Below are positions 15,239-23,643 of a stretch of 30,321 nucleotides of DNA, piece by piece. The notes under the pieces were generated by a model. That model had not been told where the DNA came from. It ran no database searches and was given only the letters and a program-made list of their open reading frames with translations. The stretch is from contig JAUQZZ010000005.1 in the NCBI GenBank assembly GCA_030586765.1, positions 1 to 30,321 on the forward strand. The letters run 5' to 3'. The first letter of the stretch is position 1. Each line of letters begins with the position of its first letter. The stretch comes from Candidatus Brocadiales bacterium. Lineage in GTDB: Bacteria; Planctomycetota; Brocadiia; Brocadiales; Bathyanammoxibiaceae. Made by a program: the position numbers and the translations under genes.

Positions 15239-16095
15239 CTCCTAACTGCCCTTCTATTCCTGGCCCTTTTCTCAAAGAAGGCCGAGAGTTCATCTGCCAT
15301 GGCCTCTTCACTCTCATGGGTACACATCTCTATATGGTCAAGGCCCAGGCGTCTAAAGACATCCAGATAATAAAGCCCCTGCCTCAGAGAGGATGCCAGG
15401 TCCAGGAACCCCAGTTCTCTACTCTCCAGGTCCCTTACCGTGAGAAAACCCATGGCCCTGGGCAGTTCTTCCTCCCTCTTGTCCTTGATTACTATGGGGA
15501 TTATCTCATGCCTTTTGGAGAGGGCCCCCAGAGAGACCTCGTAATTTTCTGCGGTCAGAAAGTCGGAAAGGATGACAATCAGGCTGGGAGGAAGGTTTAG
15601 TCCATTTACAAAAGAAAATGCACTGTCCAGGTCTGTTAGGGGGCTCTTGGTCTTTTTCTCTTTAAGTCGTGGGAGGAGTCTGAGGATTTGCGTCTGCCCT
15701 AAGCGGGGTGGAAAATACCACTCCACTCTATCGGTAAAGACGATGAGTCCCATGGGATTACCCGCCTCCCCAGCAACAGCTACCAAGAGAGAAAGGACAG
15801 AAAAGAGGGCATCCTCCTTTAGGGCCTTAGAGGCACCGAATCTCTTTGAGCCGCTCTTGTCGATAAGAAATAGTACCGGCACCCTACGGTCAGGAAGCCT
15901 CACCCTCACGTGGAGCTTCCTGGCCCTAACGGTAGTCTTCCAGTCGATGGAGCGCAGGTCATCCCCTGGCTGATATTCCCTTATCTCATCCAGCTCAAGC
16001 CCCCTGGCACCACTGGTGGAGCTGGGGAATATACCTTCAAAGAGGTTTACCGCCAACCTCTGGAGACTAAGTCTGATCTTTCGCCTTGCCTGCAT
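15235..16095 (-). CDS. DUF58-domain protein
   Basis: A 286-residue cytoplasmic protein with the DUF58 signature REYQPGDDLRSIDWKTTVRA and RKLHVR (about 38-63), followed by a degenerate vWA-like domain (LFLIDKSGSKRFG, VILSDF). DUF58 proteins almost always accompany MoxR AAA+ ATPases. The start lies one base after the moxR stop (TGAGATG) and the stop overlaps the BatD-like gene. Confidence 0.9.
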   Translation of the reverse strand: MQARRKIRLSLQRLAVNLFEGIFPSSTSGARGLELDEIREYQPGDDLRSIDWKTTVRARKLHVRVRLPDRRVPVLFLIDKSGSKRFGASKALKEDALFSVLSLLVAVAGEAGNPMGLIVFTDRVEWYFPPRLGQTQILRLLPRLKEKKTKSPLTDLDSAFSFVNGLNLPPSLIVILSDFLTAENYEVSLGALSKRHEIIPIVIKDKREEELPRAMGFLTVRDLESRELGFLDLASSLRQGLYYLDVFRRLGLDHIEMCTHESEEAMADELSAFFEKRARNRRAVRR

Positions 16096-16096
16096 C

Positions 16097-17065
16097 TCAA
16101 TCTAGTCTGGGAACCCTCTCTAATACAGCCCTTATGACATCGTCAGGGTCCACACCCCTGGACTCTGCCTCATGGGTAAGAACCATACGGTGCCTGAGCA
16201 CAGGATAGGCCATCTTCTGCACGTGCTCAGGGAGGATAGTATCTTCCCCCTTAAGGAAGCAGTAAGCCCTAGCAGCCTTGGCCAGGGCGATAGATGCCCT
16301 TGGCGAGGCCCCATAGAGAACATGGCCCCTAATAAAACCATCTGATTCCTCGGGTCTGGTAGCCCTCACAACCCTGGTAGAATACCTCACAATAGGAGAA
16401 TCCTCTCTCAAGGGATTCCACTCTACTATAGAATGCCTGAGTTCTATGATATCTTCAGGACTAAAGACCTTCTCTAGCCTGGGCTCTCTATCCGCTACTT
16501 GTCTCTCTGCTATCCTCCTCTCCTCAGGATAAGAAGGGTATCTTATCCTCAATTTCAACATAAACCTGTCCACCTCAGCCTCAGGTAGCAGATAGGTACC
16601 TGTTACCTCAATGGGGTTCTGCGTTGCTAGAACTAGAAACATCTTTTCCAGGGGATAGGTAGTAGTGCCTATAGTTATCTGATGCTCCTGCATGGCCTCT
16701 AGCAGTGCGCTCTGCACCTTGGCTGGGGCCCTGTTTATCTCATCGGCCAGGAGGAGATGGGTAAAGAGGGGCCCCTTATGGACGATGGTCTTCATGGTGG
16801 TAGGTTCCACCATCTCAAAGCCAATGATGTCTGCGGGGACGAGGTCTGGGGTGAATTGGACCCGGTGGAATTGGGCATCTATCACCCTGGCCAGGGTCTT
16901 AACGGTCATGGTCTTCCCCAGTCCAGGATAACCCTCCAGGAGGATATGACCATCGGAGAAGAGTCCCACCAGGATGCCCTCTATGAGCTCCTCCTGGCCC
17001 ACTATAACCTTTTCTACCTCGACCTTGAGGGCCCGTATCTTTTCTTTTACATTCCCTCTAAACAA
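16097..17065 (-). CDS. MoxR-family AAA+ ATPase
   Basis: A 322-residue ATPase, first gene of the Bat-type cluster. Walker A is GYPGLGKT (45-52), Walker B is LLLADEIN (104-111), sensor 1 follows in LVLATQNPIE, and the C-terminal lid is in GASPRASIALAKAARA. MoxR proteins act as chaperone-like ATPases for vWA proteins, several of which follow in this operon. The start is uncertain: there is no in-frame ATG. TTG at 17065 gives a normal length but lacks a good ribosome site. An AUU at 17080 has GGTGGAG about 4 bases upstream and would add five residues. A TAG directly before that AUU rules out earlier starts. Confidence 0.92.
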   Translation of the reverse strand: MFRGNVKEKIRALKVEVEKVIVGQEELIEGILVGLFSDGHILLEGYPGLGKTMTVKTLARVIDAQFHRVQFTPDLVPADIIGFEMVEPTTMKTIVHKGPLFTHLLLADEINRAPAKVQSALLEAMQEHQITIGTTTYPLEKMFLVLATQNPIEVTGTYLLPEAEVDRFMLKLRIRYPSYPEERRIAERQVADREPRLEKVFSPEDIIELRHSIVEWNPLREDSPIVRYSTRVVRATRPEESDGFIRGHVLYGASPRASIALAKAARAYCFLKGEDTILPEHVQKMAYPVLRHRMVLTHEAESRGVDPDDVIRAVLERVPRLD

Positions 17066-17099
17066 TCGAATCGCCCCAATCTATCTCCACCTTAGATGG

Positions 17100-17128
17100 A
17101 CTATTCTTGCAAAGGTTTCAATAGTCAA
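17100..17128 (-). promoter_or_regulatory. Probable promoter of the moxR-Bat cluster
   Basis: On the minus strand TTGACT (17128-17123) is followed after 17 bases by AATAGT (17105-17100), a 4-of-6 match to the -10 consensus. The predicted start is near 17093. Confidence 0.45.
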
Positions 17129-17322
17129 TAAAGGCACCCTTCCCCAGAGTAGGAAACAAATTTATTATATAGCTTTTTCTCGTTTCAAAGCAAGCCCCTT
17201 CCTTAGAGCTCCTTGTCCTAAATCTACACTCCCTCCTCTTTGCAGGGAAATAGTTGAACCCTGAGTAATTCTGTGTCATTATAAAGGTGGAAGCTAGCGG
17301 TTACAAATAGAGGGCGTTAACC

Positions 17323-17721
17323 ATGAATGAGATATACGAAAGACTAGATAAGGCCTTAGAAGCCTATCAATCCTTAGTGGTGGAACTAGCGGCAGGCTGG
17401 GCCCTTATCAGTGACAGGGACTTCCCAAGCTATGAAAGGCTGGCCAATGAGCGACTAGCGGAAGTGACTTCTGAGATAGATGGGTATGCAGGGGCATTGG
17501 AACTTCCCTTTCTAGTGAGATTTTATTATGAAGAGTATGGAATGGTGCGGCCCATTCAGACCCTTGGAGACGTACAGGGGCTAATGATTAGTATGCTAGG
17601 GTCCAGGGGAGACGTAGACCATGGTGCCCTTATCAATTCTATCAGGGATAATCTAGTGGGACAGAAGGATAGTCTAAAGGTGCAAATAGAGGCTGAGTGC
17701 AGCTCTGCATATGGCAGATGA
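17323..17721 (+). CDS. Small hypothetical protein
   Basis: I do not recognise it. It is a 132-residue acidic, soluble, largely helical protein without signal peptide or TM; its only cysteine is near the C-terminus. The ATG follows GAGGG at 8 bases. It stands alone, divergent from moxR and convergent with pilT, with 24 bases between the two stops. A weak TTGAAC (17254-17259) with ATTATA 18 bases on is the only promoter candidate. The intact frame and ribosome site support it being a real gene. Confidence 0.65.
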   Translation: MNEIYERLDKALEAYQSLVVELAAGWALISDRDFPSYERLANERLAEVTSEIDGYAGALELPFLVRFYYEEYGMVRPIQTLGDVQGLMISMLGSRGDVDHGALINSIRDNLVGQKDSLKVQIEAECSSAYGR

Positions 17722-17745
17722 AAATGTTGTTGCTCTTAGCTACTT

Positions 17746-18810
17746 CTAGTCCTGACCTAAAAGTATCAATAGTTCGCTGGGAGCGTAAGAGGCCTGCAAG
17801 GCTGCTTCCTTAGTGATTATTCCATCTTTATACAGAGTATGCAGTGATTCATTTAAGGTTTGCATCCCAAGTTGCCTGCCCATCTGAAGCTGCGCATTTA
17901 TTTGGTGAATCTTCCCTTCCCGTATTAAGTTCCTTATGGCTGGGGTGAGTATCATAACCTCGCAGGCACATACTCTCCCATCACCGTCACTCCGTGGAAG
18001 GAGCCTCTGACATATTACCCCCTCAAGGGTAGAGGCTAGTTGTGTCCTTATCTGCTGTTGTTGTTCTGCGGGGAAAACATCCACTATCCTGTGTATTGTT
18101 TCAGTAGTAGAGGTAGTATGTAGTGTACCCAGGACCAGGTGCCCGGTTTCGGCAACGGTTAGGGCAATGGAAATAGTTTCCAAATCCCTCGTCTCCCCCA
18201 TCAGGATTACATTGGGGTCCTGCCTTAGAACGTGTTTTAGTGCTGCATAAAAAGATTCGGTATCTGAACCAACCTCTCTCTGATTAACTAAACCTGTTTT
18301 GTGTGTGTGGACAAACTCTATGGGGTCTTCAATGGTAACTATATGGACTGCCTTTTCTGAGTTTATCACGTCTACAATGGCAGCAAGGGTCGTTGACTTG
18401 CCGCTCCCTGCAGGGCCGGTTACCAGTATGAGGCCAACGGATTTTTGTGATAGCTCGTAGAGTACAGGTGGTAGACCAAGCTGTTGGAAGGTAGGTATCT
18501 CAGCAGGGATACGGCGGAATACTCCTCCCACAGACCCTCTCTGTAGATAGATATTTCCTCTAAAACGCCCTAATCCTGCGAAACCAAAGGAGAAATCCAA
18601 CTCTCTTCCTTCTTCAAAAGTCTTCTTCTGGTGGTCAGTTAAGATGCTGTAGCATAGCCGTTTTGCCTCTTCCATATCAAGTTTGCCATACTTTTCAACA
18701 GGTTCGAGGGACCCGTAAACCCTTATTATCGGTGGTGAGTTGACTGTGATGTGAAGATCGGAGGCATTCTTTTGTATCATTATTTCAAGAAGCTCTTCCA
18801 GTTCTGGCAT
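17746..18810 (-). CDS. pilT: PilT-type twitching/retraction ATPase
   Basis: A 354-residue secretion-superfamily ATPase with the PilT order of motifs: N-terminal PAS-like domain beginning MPELEELLEIMIQKNASDLH, Walker A GPAGSGKST (132-140), Asp box ITIEDPIEF, Walker B QDPNVILMGETRDLET and the His box GHLVLGTLHTTS. AIRNLIREGKIHQI matches the conserved C-terminal PilT segment. PilT powers type IV pilus retraction at the inner membrane. No pilB, pilC or pilin is nearby, so whether pili are retracted or some other system is served cannot be told here. Confidence 0.93.
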   Translation of the reverse strand: MPELEELLEIMIQKNASDLHITVNSPPIIRVYGSLEPVEKYGKLDMEEAKRLCYSILTDHQKKTFEEGRELDFSFGFAGLGRFRGNIYLQRGSVGGVFRRIPAEIPTFQQLGLPPVLYELSQKSVGLILVTGPAGSGKSTTLAAIVDVINSEKAVHIVTIEDPIEFVHTHKTGLVNQREVGSDTESFYAALKHVLRQDPNVILMGETRDLETISIALTVAETGHLVLGTLHTTSTTETIHRIVDVFPAEQQQQIRTQLASTLEGVICQRLLPRSDGDGRVCACEVMILTPAIRNLIREGKIHQINAQLQMGRQLGMQTLNESLHTLYKDGIITKEAALQASYAPSELLILLGQD

Positions 18811-18895
18811 CGTGCAGACTCTTTACGGCAGAGTTAGAGAGGGTCTAGAGCTTAAGGTCTAAGGTCCAAAAGTCTATTGGAAGCGGTGTAAAAAA

Positions 18896-19297
18896 GGTCC
18901 AGGAGCAGGCAATAAGCCGAGTTCTGTCGTGGGTGGCCATTAATCTAGGGTCCGCCTTGCGGAGGACCTCAAGCGGCTTACCCGGAGGTTTCTAGCGAAG
19001 CGGGCCACTTCATCCCTCCCTATTTAGCCTTGCTCCGAGTGGGGTTTACCATGCCAGCCTTGTCACCAAGGCCGCGGTGGGCTCTTACCCCGCCTTTTCA
19101 CCCTTACCCACCAAAAAGTCCACCACCAGGATGGACGGATTCACCAATTAGTCTGGTGAAACTGGTAGGCGGTATATTTTCTGTGGTACTTTCCCTGGGA
19201 TCACTCCCGGTGGGTGTTACCCACCACCCTGCCCTATGGAGCTCGGACTTTCCTCCCGCCCTTCTGGGCGGGCGGCCACCTCGCCTGCTTCTGGACC
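18896..19297 (-). ncRNA. rnpB: RNase P RNA (bacterial type A)
   Basis: On the minus strand the 5' conserved block GAGGAAAGTCCGAGCTCC (19253-19236) is the hallmark of RNase P RNA. Further on are AGGGTGAAAAGGCGGGGTAA, GAGCAAGGCTAAATAGG, TTAATGGCCACC and the 3' block ACAGAACTCGGCTTAT. The ends are set by helix P1: GGTCCAGAAGCAGGC at the 5' end pairs with GCCTGCTCCTGGACC at the 3' end, 14 of 15 positions. Six T follow directly. The molecule is about 400 nt and processes tRNA 5' ends. Its first 80 nt overlap the end of the zinc-ribbon coding sequence on the same strand, and no clear promoter precedes it, so it is probably excised from the dnaG-rpoD operon transcript. Confidence 0.96.
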
Positions 19298-20029
19298 CTC
19301 CTCCAAGAGGTAGAGAATCCTTCCACAATTCTTACATAAGATTAAATCCTGACACCTCATGAGGAGGTTAATAGTCTGGGGGGTTATACCCATAAAGCAG
19401 CCCCCACAAGACTCGCCCGACACCTCTACCACTGCCAGGCCGTCCTTCTCAATCAGCCTTTTATACTGTTCCAGGGACTCCTTGTCTACTAACTGCGAGT
19501 TTTCCTCCAATTGGCGACGAGCCTCCTGTATATCCTTGTCTAGCCCCTTTAGCTCCTCTTCCACAACATTAGCTAGGGACTTCAGGGCCTTTTCCTCCTC
19601 CTCCACCTCTCTGGCTAGATTCTTTTGGCCCGCAGCCATATCCTCTATCTGAGACATCATGGCCAGGATCTCATCTTCTAGAAGGCTTTTATCTGCCTCT
19701 CTTCCACCAATCTCTGAAAGGAGGGCGGTATATTCCTTATTATTCTTAATCTTATAGAGGTCTAGCCTGAACTTCTTTATCTCCTCTTCCTTACACTTAA
19801 GGTCTAGCTCCTTATTATCTATCTCTTTCTGAAATTTTTTGTGCTCTTTCTGCTTTTCAGTAAGGAAGTTCTGCTTTTCCTGGACATGCGCCTGTTTGCC
19901 CTCCAGGTCACCCAGCAAGACCTTCTTCCGTTTCTCTAGCCCCCCAAGGTGGTTATCTATTAACTGGAGCTTCTTTAGTAGCTCTAGCCTCTTTAGTCCA
20001 TCCTTTTTATTGGTTAGTTTCAATACCAT
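19217..20029 (-). CDS. Coiled-coil zinc-ribbon protein (CT398/C4-type family)
   Basis: A 270-residue protein with a long charged coiled coil (about 10-195) and a C-terminal C4 zinc ribbon: SCGGC (Cys208, Cys211) and CKNC (Cys232, Cys235) followed by GRILY. Homologues commonly sit beside rpoD or sigma-54 genes and have been linked to transcription or flagellar regulation; the function here is not established. The start is ATG 20029, with GGAAGGG upstream, rather than the TTG at 20032; it overlaps rpoD by 23 bases. Family members usually stop just after GRILY; this one continues about 30 residues, and residues from about 245 on are translated RNase P RNA sequence. Confidence 0.85.
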   Translation of the reverse strand: MVLKLTNKKDGLKRLELLKKLQLIDNHLGGLEKRKKVLLGDLEGKQAHVQEKQNFLTEKQKEHKKFQKEIDNKELDLKCKEEEIKKFRLDLYKIKNNKEYTALLSEIGGREADKSLLEDEILAMMSQIEDMAAGQKNLAREVEEEEKALKSLANVVEEELKGLDKDIQEARRQLEENSQLVDKESLEQYKRLIEKDGLAVVEVSGESCGGCFMGITPQTINLLMRCQDLILCKNCGRILYLLEEGPEAGEVAARPEGREESPSSIGQGGG

Positions 20030-21647
20030 CAAGGAACCCTTCCAGTTTCCTACTCCTGATGGGATGTTGAAGCTTTCGCACGGCCTTGGCCTCTATCTGC
20101 CGCACCCTCTCCCTGGTAACATTGAACTTCTTTCCAACCTCTTCCAGGGTATAAGTATAACCATCTCCAATGCCGTAGCGCAGTTTAATGATCTCCCTCT
20201 CCCTGTAGGAGAGGGTGCCAAGGACATTATTTATCTTTTCCTTCAACATCTCCTGGGTAGCAGCCGATACAGGGGACTCAGCCTTCTCGTCTTCTATAAA
20301 GTCTCCGAATGAGCTGTCCTCACTCTCCCCTACGGGCCTATCCAGGGATATCTGGTAACGGGATATCTTCATTATCCGCCTGGCCTCGGGTACGGAGATC
20401 CTCACCCCTTTTGCAATCTCCTCTACCGTAGGTTCCCGTCCTTTTTCTTGGAGGAGTCTCTTAGAGATGTTTCTAATCTTGCTCATGGTCTCTATCATAT
20501 GTACAGGTATCCTGATGGTCCTGGCCTGGTCGGCTATGGAGCGGGTAATGGCCTGACGTATCCACCATGTGGCATAGGTACTAAATTTATAGCCCCTTCG
20601 GTACTCGTACTTGTCCACTGCCCTCATGAGGCCGGTATTACCCTCCTGGATGAGGTCCAAGAAACTAAGCCCTCTATTCCTGTACTTCTTTGCTATGCTC
20701 ACCACTAGACGCAGATTCGCGCTGGAGAGCTTTTTTTTTGCAGTTTCGTGTTCCCTGTGAAGACTGTTCAAACACTCCAACTTTCTCTTTAGACCTTCGG
20801 GAGATTCCACTACTTTTTTCTCTAGTTGAGTCAGTTGGAACTCTAGTTCCTTTAGGCGGCCATTAGCACTGGCCCTCCCTTTCAACCTTTCTATCTGAGT
20901 CTGGAGGCCCTCCATCTCTGTGGAAACGTCCCGAAGCCGCTTCATTAAGGGCTGGATTTTCTTTGCCCTGATGTTGAGCTCCTCCATGAGATCCAAGGCC
21001 TCCCTGCGCCTGGACCTTATCTTCCTGAGTAAATATAGCTTTTCCCTCTCGGTAGTCCTTTTCAGGCAGACCCTGTTATACTCCTCCTTGTTCTTTTTAA
21101 CCAAGGCCTTGAGGGTCCTTACATACCGGTCTAGCCTCTGTAATATTTTCTCCCTACCGTTATCCACAGCCACATCCACCTTTAGACCGTGTTCGTTACG
21201 GAGACCTCCATTGCTGAGATTCTCTAGTGCCCTTGTATATTCTTCTATGTTGTAGTCCGACTCGAATATTTTTCTGAATATCCGCTTCCTGGTTATCTCA
21301 ATCTTCTTTGCTAACTCTATCTCTTCGTCCCTGTTGAGTAAGGGTATCTCACCCATTTGGGTAAGATACATCCTCACGGGGTCATCAATTTTCTCAGGGG
21401 CTGCCTCAAACTCCTCCTCCACGGGAACTTCTTCTTCCTCCGCCCCCACTACATCCCTGCTCTCTACCTCAGACTCATCAATGAGGTCTATCCCCATCTC
21501 ATCCAACATTATCAGGATGTCGTCAATCTTCTCTGGAGACACCACATCGTCGTCAGGGAGGATATCATTAAGTTCTTCGTAGGTTAAGTATCCCTTCTCT
21601 TTTCCCTTCTGGATGAGTGTCTTTATTTTTGGACCTAATTTTTCCAT
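20007..21647 (-). CDS. rpoD: Primary sigma factor (RpoD/SigA)
   Basis: A 546-residue group 1 sigma factor. Region 1.1 is the acidic N-terminus (about 1-75), region 1.2 is DPVRMYLTQMGEIPLLNRDE, and a charged non-conserved region of almost 200 residues follows. Region 2 (about 311-386) has NLRLVVSIAKKY, GLSFLDLIQEGNTGLM and YKFSTYATWWIRQAITRS. Region 3 is about 387-467 and region 4 (about 468-546) ends TRERVRQIEAKAVRKLQHP. It recruits RNA polymerase to TTGACA/TATAAT promoters, matching the promoters seen in this window. The start codon shares one base with the dnaG stop (TAATG). Confidence 0.98.
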   Translation of the reverse strand: MEKLGPKIKTLIQKGKEKGYLTYEELNDILPDDDVVSPEKIDDILIMLDEMGIDLIDESEVESRDVVGAEEEEVPVEEEFEAAPEKIDDPVRMYLTQMGEIPLLNRDEEIELAKKIEITRKRIFRKIFESDYNIEEYTRALENLSNGGLRNEHGLKVDVAVDNGREKILQRLDRYVRTLKALVKKNKEEYNRVCLKRTTEREKLYLLRKIRSRRREALDLMEELNIRAKKIQPLMKRLRDVSTEMEGLQTQIERLKGRASANGRLKELEFQLTQLEKKVVESPEGLKRKLECLNSLHREHETAKKKLSSANLRLVVSIAKKYRNRGLSFLDLIQEGNTGLMRAVDKYEYRRGYKFSTYATWWIRQAITRSIADQARTIRIPVHMIETMSKIRNISKRLLQEKGREPTVEEIAKGVRISVPEARRIMKISRYQISLDRPVGESEDSSFGDFIEDEKAESPVSAATQEMLKEKINNVLGTLSYREREIIKLRYGIGDGYTYTLEEVGKKFNVTRERVRQIEAKAVRKLQHPIRSRKLEGFLDGIETNQ

Positions 21648-23407
21648 TAGAGCCTCCGTGAACTGCGCTGCACTAACTTGTTCCTCTCGTGGAATTCCCT
21701 GAGCAGCCTTCTTTCTTCCTCTTCTTGGTTATCGCCTAATTTCCGTACCCTTTCTTTAGTATAACTTATTTTTCTCCTATTTTCCTGCCTCTTTATGAAG
21801 TAAATACAATCCTGAAAACGTTCCCTGTAATTACCCCTTTCCCCTTCCATGGTAATATCGGCAAGGATTTGGGCCTCCTCACCACCTGCAAAGAAGGGTA
21901 TAAGGTCCTTTTCTCTCACCCCCCCCTTTTCAAGATAGAGTTCGTAAGCCATTCTTGCTGCCTCCTTGAAGGGGCCGTGATTAAATCCCTCAAGACCCAC
22001 CTCAGACATGAATTCTTTTATTAATTCGTTATGGGATAGCAAAAGACTTACGAGTTCCCTTTCTACCACGTAGCCTGCTTCTCTTTTTACATCCCTTCCT
22101 GAGGGATTGTCCCAACCTTTTGCCTTTTTAAGCTGAGCCAGATGTTTCCTCAACAACGATTCCTCAACGGACATCTCTTCGGCAATCCTCTTAATAATAA
22201 GCTGCCTCTTCAGCTCTTCAGAAACCTTTGAGACTGTAGAAAGGAGTTCCCTTATTGCCGAGAGTTTGCCCGAAGGTGTTGAGAGATCCCACTTCATGCT
22301 GACCGTCTTCACCTTGAAACTGAAGAAATCCAGGGCACCGTCCACTAACTGGAGGAAACTGTCTCTGCCCCTCTCCAGGAGGAAATCGCAGGGGTCGTAG
22401 CCCTGGGGGAGCTGAACTACCCTGGCCTCTATTTCCTCCTCTACCAGGGCATCCAGGTTCCTTTCTGAAGACCTCTGGCCTGCAACGTCTCCATCCAGCA
22501 CCAGAACCACTTTGTCCGCCCACTGGCGAAGGAGTTTTATATGTTCGCTGCTGAGGGCAGTCCCCAGGACTGCCAAGGCATAGGGTATACCCTCTTGGTG
22601 GGCCACTATAACATCCGTGTAGCCCTCCATTATTAGGACCTTCCTGTCCTTAAGGATAAAGGGTCGAGCCACCTCTACGCCATATAAAGACCTCCCCTTG
22701 CTAAAGACTTGGGTCTCAGGGGAGTTGAGATATTTTGGTTCAGTGGAATCCAGACTCCTTCCACCAAATCCTACTACACGGCCCAGAGAATTAGAGATGG
22801 GAAACATCAAACGGTTTCTAAATCTGTCGTAAAATCCCCTCCCACCATCTCTAGGCAGGATTAGTCCGGCCTCTTGAAACCCTGATAAGGCAAGACCCTT
22901 GCTCTCCGCAAGCTTCACCACGAAGTCCCATCTATTGGGTGCATAACCCAGCCTAAACTTGGCAATGGACTCCTCCCTTATCTGGCGGCCTGCCAAGTAC
23001 TTCCTTACCCCCTTGCCTTCCTCGCCGAGAAGGGCCCTTTGGAAGGATTCTGCTGCCAGGTCATTGAACTCGTATAACAGGACCTTTTCCTTCTTCCTGG
23101 CTGGCCACTCCTCAGGAACCTCCACATTTGCCCTCTCAGCCAGAAGTCTGGTAGCCTCAGGAAAACTCAGTCCCTCCTTCTTCATCAGGAAGGTGAAAAC
23201 AGTACCACCCTCCCCACAACCAAAGCATTTGTAGAGTTGCTTCTCTGGGCTTACAGTAAAGCTCGGCGTCTTTTCCGTATGAAAGGGGCATAGACCCACA
23301 TAATTCCTGCCCGCACGCCTGAGGGGCACATATTGGTTAATCAGCTCCAGGATGTCTGTAAGTCTTTGTATCTCCTCTATCTTATCTTGGGGTATATACC
23401 CGGCCAT
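21647..23407 (-). CDS. dnaG: DNA primase
   Basis: A 586-residue primase that makes RNA primers for replication. The N-terminal CHC2 zinc finger has Cys40, His43, Cys61 and Cys64 (GLCPFHTEKTPSF, YKCFGCGEGG). The catalytic core follows, with VGFGGR and the TOPRIM motifs IMEGYTDV and VLDGDVAGQRS. The C-terminal third is the weakly conserved helicase-binding domain. I take ATG at 23407 as the start (MAGYIPQDKIEEI, as in the family); a TTG at 23440 would lie almost at the transcript start. Promoter at 23449-23476. It is the first gene of dnaG-rpoD-zinc ribbon-rnpB. Confidence 0.97.
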   Translation of the reverse strand: MAGYIPQDKIEEIQRLTDILELINQYVPLRRAGRNYVGLCPFHTEKTPSFTVSPEKQLYKCFGCGEGGTVFTFLMKKEGLSFPEATRLLAERANVEVPEEWPARKKEKVLLYEFNDLAAESFQRALLGEEGKGVRKYLAGRQIREESIAKFRLGYAPNRWDFVVKLAESKGLALSGFQEAGLILPRDGGRGFYDRFRNRLMFPISNSLGRVVGFGGRSLDSTEPKYLNSPETQVFSKGRSLYGVEVARPFILKDRKVLIMEGYTDVIVAHQEGIPYALAVLGTALSSEHIKLLRQWADKVVLVLDGDVAGQRSSERNLDALVEEEIEARVVQLPQGYDPCDFLLERGRDSFLQLVDGALDFFSFKVKTVSMKWDLSTPSGKLSAIRELLSTVSKVSEELKRQLIIKRIAEEMSVEESLLRKHLAQLKKAKGWDNPSGRDVKREAGYVVERELVSLLLSHNELIKEFMSEVGLEGFNHGPFKEAARMAYELYLEKGGVREKDLIPFFAGGEEAQILADITMEGERGNYRERFQDCIYFIKRQENRRKISYTKERVRKLGDNQEEEERRLLREFHERNKLVQRSSRRL

Positions 23408-23448
23408 TTTCCGCTGACTTAGAAAATGAAGTATTTTCAAAAATATTA

Positions 23449-23476
23449 ATTATACCACAAAATTGTGAAAAGTCAA
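23449..23476 (-). promoter_or_regulatory. Sigma-70-type promoter of the dnaG-rpoD operon
   Basis: On the minus strand TTGACT (23476-23471) and a perfect TATAAT (23454-23449) are 16 bases apart. The predicted start near 23442 leaves a leader of about 35 bases before the dnaG ATG. Confidence 0.75.
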
Positions 23477-23536
23477 AGGAAGGAAGGGTAAATTTGACCT
23501 AGTTAATACGGTCGTTGGAGGGGGTAAAAAGAATCC

Positions 23537-23551
23537 TCCGCCTAAGGCGGA
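23537..23551. repeat. Short perfect palindrome between dnaG and lepA
   Basis: TCCGCC and GGCGGA flank TAA. It sits mid-way in the dnaG-lepA gap, away from both promoters. It may be an operator or a fragment of a dispersed element; no T run follows. Confidence 0.35.
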
Positions 23552-23599
23552 CCAGTAGCCAAGCCACACTCAACTGAGAACTTGCATCAAGATAAAAGG

Positions 23600-23633
23600 T
23601 TGACTTCAAATTTGGTCTTTGATATTCTATAAT
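23600..23633 (+). promoter_or_regulatory. Promoter region of lepA with TATAAT next to the start codon
   Basis: A perfect TATAAT (23628-23633) lies 10 bases before the lepA ATG. The nearest -35, TTGACT (23600-23605), is 22 bases away, too far for a normal pair; paired with TATTCT (23623-23628) the spacer is 17. Either way the transcript starts within about 10 bases of the ATG, so the message is leaderless or nearly so, consistent with the absence of any ribosome-binding site. Confidence 0.5.
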
Positions 23634-23643
23634 ATTTTATACC

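Noticed and set aside
23489..23516. Degenerate REP copy upstream of lepA (GACC...GGTCGTTG)
   Set aside because: Only the right half matches the REP near position 200; the GTAG foot and left stem are not conserved.
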